Below, one piece after another: positions 62,113-64,000 of a stretch of 64,000 bases of DNA (the stretch's first letter is position 1; each line of letters begins with the position of its first letter). The DNA lies in contig JAXDDX010000023.1 of NCBI GenBank assembly GCA_034670405.1, forward strand, positions 3,491,501-3,555,500. The letters are read 5' to 3'. This DNA comes from Hoplostethus atlanticus. Taxonomy: Eukaryota; Chordata; Actinopteri; Trachichthyiformes; Trachichthyidae. The position numbers and the translations under genes were made by a program. The notes under the pieces are model-generated. The model had not been told where the DNA came from, searched no databases, and saw nothing but the letters and a program-made list of their open reading frames with translations.

Positions 62113-62512
62113 GCAGGGCTGTTTGTCTCTACTTCAGGATAATGGAGATGAGTTCTGTCCATGTCCATACATTAGCCTCCATCCATTTGCCCTCATCTGA
62201 AAAGCCTGTGTGTGTGTGCGTGCCAGTCAGTGTATTTGTGTACATGCAGACAAGTGGGCTGCTCTGTTCTTGTTTTTGCCTCTGGTGGTATTTTTTTGTT
62301 TCACCTGCAGGCCTTTACACCGTGCTGTGAGCTGATGTCTGCTCACACTTGGTGTTACCAAGCTAGCCAGTCTCTTGATTTTTCTTACCATCCAAAGATT
62401 TCTTGAGGGCAGCAGATTTGGCTTTCCATTAGCTTGATCAGTACTATTATTTACTGGGGAACACTGGTGTTTATTCTTCTGTCTTCTGATTTGGTGCCAA
62501 AGCTTTGTGATT

Positions 62513-62640
62513 CAAGATTCAAGATTCAAGAACTTTATTTGTCACATACACACACGGGGTGTGCAGTGAAATGAAAAAGTGGCAATGCTCAGCAGGAATG
62601 TGCAAAGGGCAACAGTACACAGTATTTACAATAAAAAAAA
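62513..62640 (-). mobile_element. Retroposon 3' tail with TTGAATC units
   Basis: On the minus strand the sequence ends GTGACAAATAAAGTTCTTGAATC with three TTGAATC heptamers (GATTCAA x3 on +, about 62512-62530). It is the same family as 49045-49140 in the opposite sense. Tandem short units at the 3' end are a LINE/SINE habit. Confidence 0.7.
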
Positions 62641-63539
62641 ACAACAACACAGTATTTACAGTATGGATGGATGGATATCTCTGATAGAAATTGTCGAGCA
62701 TGTTGTTTGGTGAAGTAAATGGCACACACATACCTGACAACAGGTCAATGGAAATGTGTCCGTACGACAGAGTTAGGCTCAAAACACACCTGAAGACTGG
62801 TCAAGATGGGAAATGGTTGTGTTAATAGAAAGCTTTCTCAGAAATGTCAAATACTATTGATGATTGGCTCACCCAGAGTTTACCAATGGTTGGCTGATCC
62901 CAATTCTTTCCACCATTGGAGCCTTACTGAGGCTGCCATGCTCAGACTACTGCAAATTACTGAGCTGATGTTTGTGGCCAGTATGTTTTAAACTGGAACA
63001 AAGCTGGAAAGTTGCGCCTGTAGCTCGGAAATTTTAAAATTCTTGCTGCAACTGTAACTGATCCTGTAATGGGTCCTTGGTCTCCGAACCAAAATTACCC
63101 CGACATATCTCCAGAAAATTCTACAGAAGCTACTGTTACCGAAGCCTATTTGGTAGTCTGTTTGGGTGCATACTCTGAGGATTCTCAAATTGAATGACGA
63201 GTTCTCCAAGTGGAATGGCCTTCCTGACAGTAATAATGACAGCAAAAGTGCTAATTATTCCACGATCCACCAGTTCGCCCACATAGGCACACATGCACAC
63301 ACGCAGACACGCACATACACACACCAGCTGAAAGAATGGATGTGATGTCTCGCCTCACCTGCAGCTGCTGTCTGATGCAATCGATGTATTTTACACAGAG
63401 AGAGGAGAAGAGAGGATTAAGCCTTCATGTGTCTGTATTATCCTTATTTCCTGTATGTCAGGATACAACACTGCCTCTGGAGAACTGTGGAAATTGAAGC
63501 ATATATTGTATGTTGGCAGCAGGAGCTTAAAGCTAGAGA

Positions 63540-63690
63540 AGCAGTTAATTAGAAGCTTGTGACCGAAAGGTCTCCGGTTCGAGTCCCTCAACCCGCTGGA
63601 AGAACCTGGGCAGGGAAACGTAATCAATAATGCTCTTGCCTCCCACAACAACCACCATCGTGGTGTCCTTAAGCAAGGCTCTTGAGAATG
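63540..63690 (+). mobile_element. tRNA-derived SINE fragment
   Basis: CTTGTGACCGAAAGGTCTCC is followed by GGTTCGAGTCC, an exact pol III B box. The body AACCTGGGCAGGGAAACG leads to a TCCTTAAGCAAGGCTCTTGAG tail typical of fish SINEs. The A box is weak. Confidence 0.75.
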
Positions 63691-64000
63691 ATGTTAAAAG
63701 ATGTTATTCTTCATAGCTGAAGTGAAATATTTGTGTTGATATGTTTTATGGGGTTAGAGAAGGATTTAGGTTTCCCATTAAAGTTTTCCTTAAACCACGA
63801 ATAAGAAGCAACAAATCAGAAACCAACTTAAGACTTGTGACCATTTCCTCTTAATAACAAGACGCAGAATAATGAAGAAATAATTGTCATAATAATTAGA
63901 AAAGATCTTGTTACAAGAAAACCTGGTGATTTCTTTTTGTTTTTAAGATGAATGCAATATGCTTCCTTCAGAAAGCGATTCCCGCTGCCTAAAAACATGC
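63691..64000. other. Intergenic, no feature recognised
   Basis: AT-rich DNA to the end of the window. No exon, RNA or named repeat was seen. Confidence 0.45.

Noticed and set aside
63540-63600. A tRNA gene suggested by an exact B box
   Set aside because: No cloverleaf can be drawn around it, and the 3' body and tail are those of a SINE.

Overview
The window is vertebrate nuclear DNA, almost certainly from a ray-finned (teleost) fish. Genes are split into short exons with GT-AG introns. The encoded proteins match fish/vertebrate families. The spaces between exons carry fish-type debris: Tc1-like transposons, L2-type LINE pieces, tRNA-derived SINEs, a hAT-like foldback MITE and many long CA/TG/GA microsatellites. 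No bacterial, phage or organelle signal was seen, and no LTR or virus-derived element was recognised.

Layout from left to right. Positions 1-25.8 kb hold the 5' part of a calcium/calmodulin-dependent kinase I gene (camk1) on the minus strand: a coding exon at 1032-1163, the start-codon exon at 20119-20232 and a probable non-coding first exon ending at 25728. The rest of the gene lies off the left edge. Its ~19 kb intron is rich in microsatellites and retroposon pieces. From 28.3 to 50.0 kb is a tight block of four housekeeping-type genes: nek4 (+), spcs1 (-), glt8d1 (+) and gnl3 (-). The same four genes sit together on human 3p21.1, in mirrored order and with the same relative orientations. 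From 51 to 57.4 kb are two tandem paralogous C2H2 zinc-finger genes (+), each with one 181-bp first coding exon and one long second exon. From 57.4 kb to the end there is only repeat-bearing intergenic DNA, including a degenerate full-length Tc1 element with both ends and TA duplications.

I reconstructed each gene exon by exon from splice sites, phase and protein similarity. spcs1 (102 aa), glt8d1 (370 aa), gnl3 (561 aa) and both zinc-finger genes (365 and 328 aa) read cleanly. nek4 also has every exon, but carries one reading-frame change in a C7 run of its largest exon, so the literal sequence predicts a 429-aa protein rather than ~911 aa.

The most rewarding non-coding content is inside gnl3. 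Three box C/D snoRNA candidates sit in its introns: two paralogous SNORD19-like genes with a guide for 18S rRNA, and one SNORD69-like gene with a guide for 28S rRNA. These match the snoRNAs hosted by human GNL3. Promoter-proximal motifs fit the biology of several genes: a perfect CRE at camk1 and at the second zinc-finger gene, an X-box (RFX site) at nek4, a CACGTG E-box at gnl3 and a GTCACGTGAC palindrome at the first zinc-finger gene. All motif and family assignments are by eye and from memory; no database search was run.
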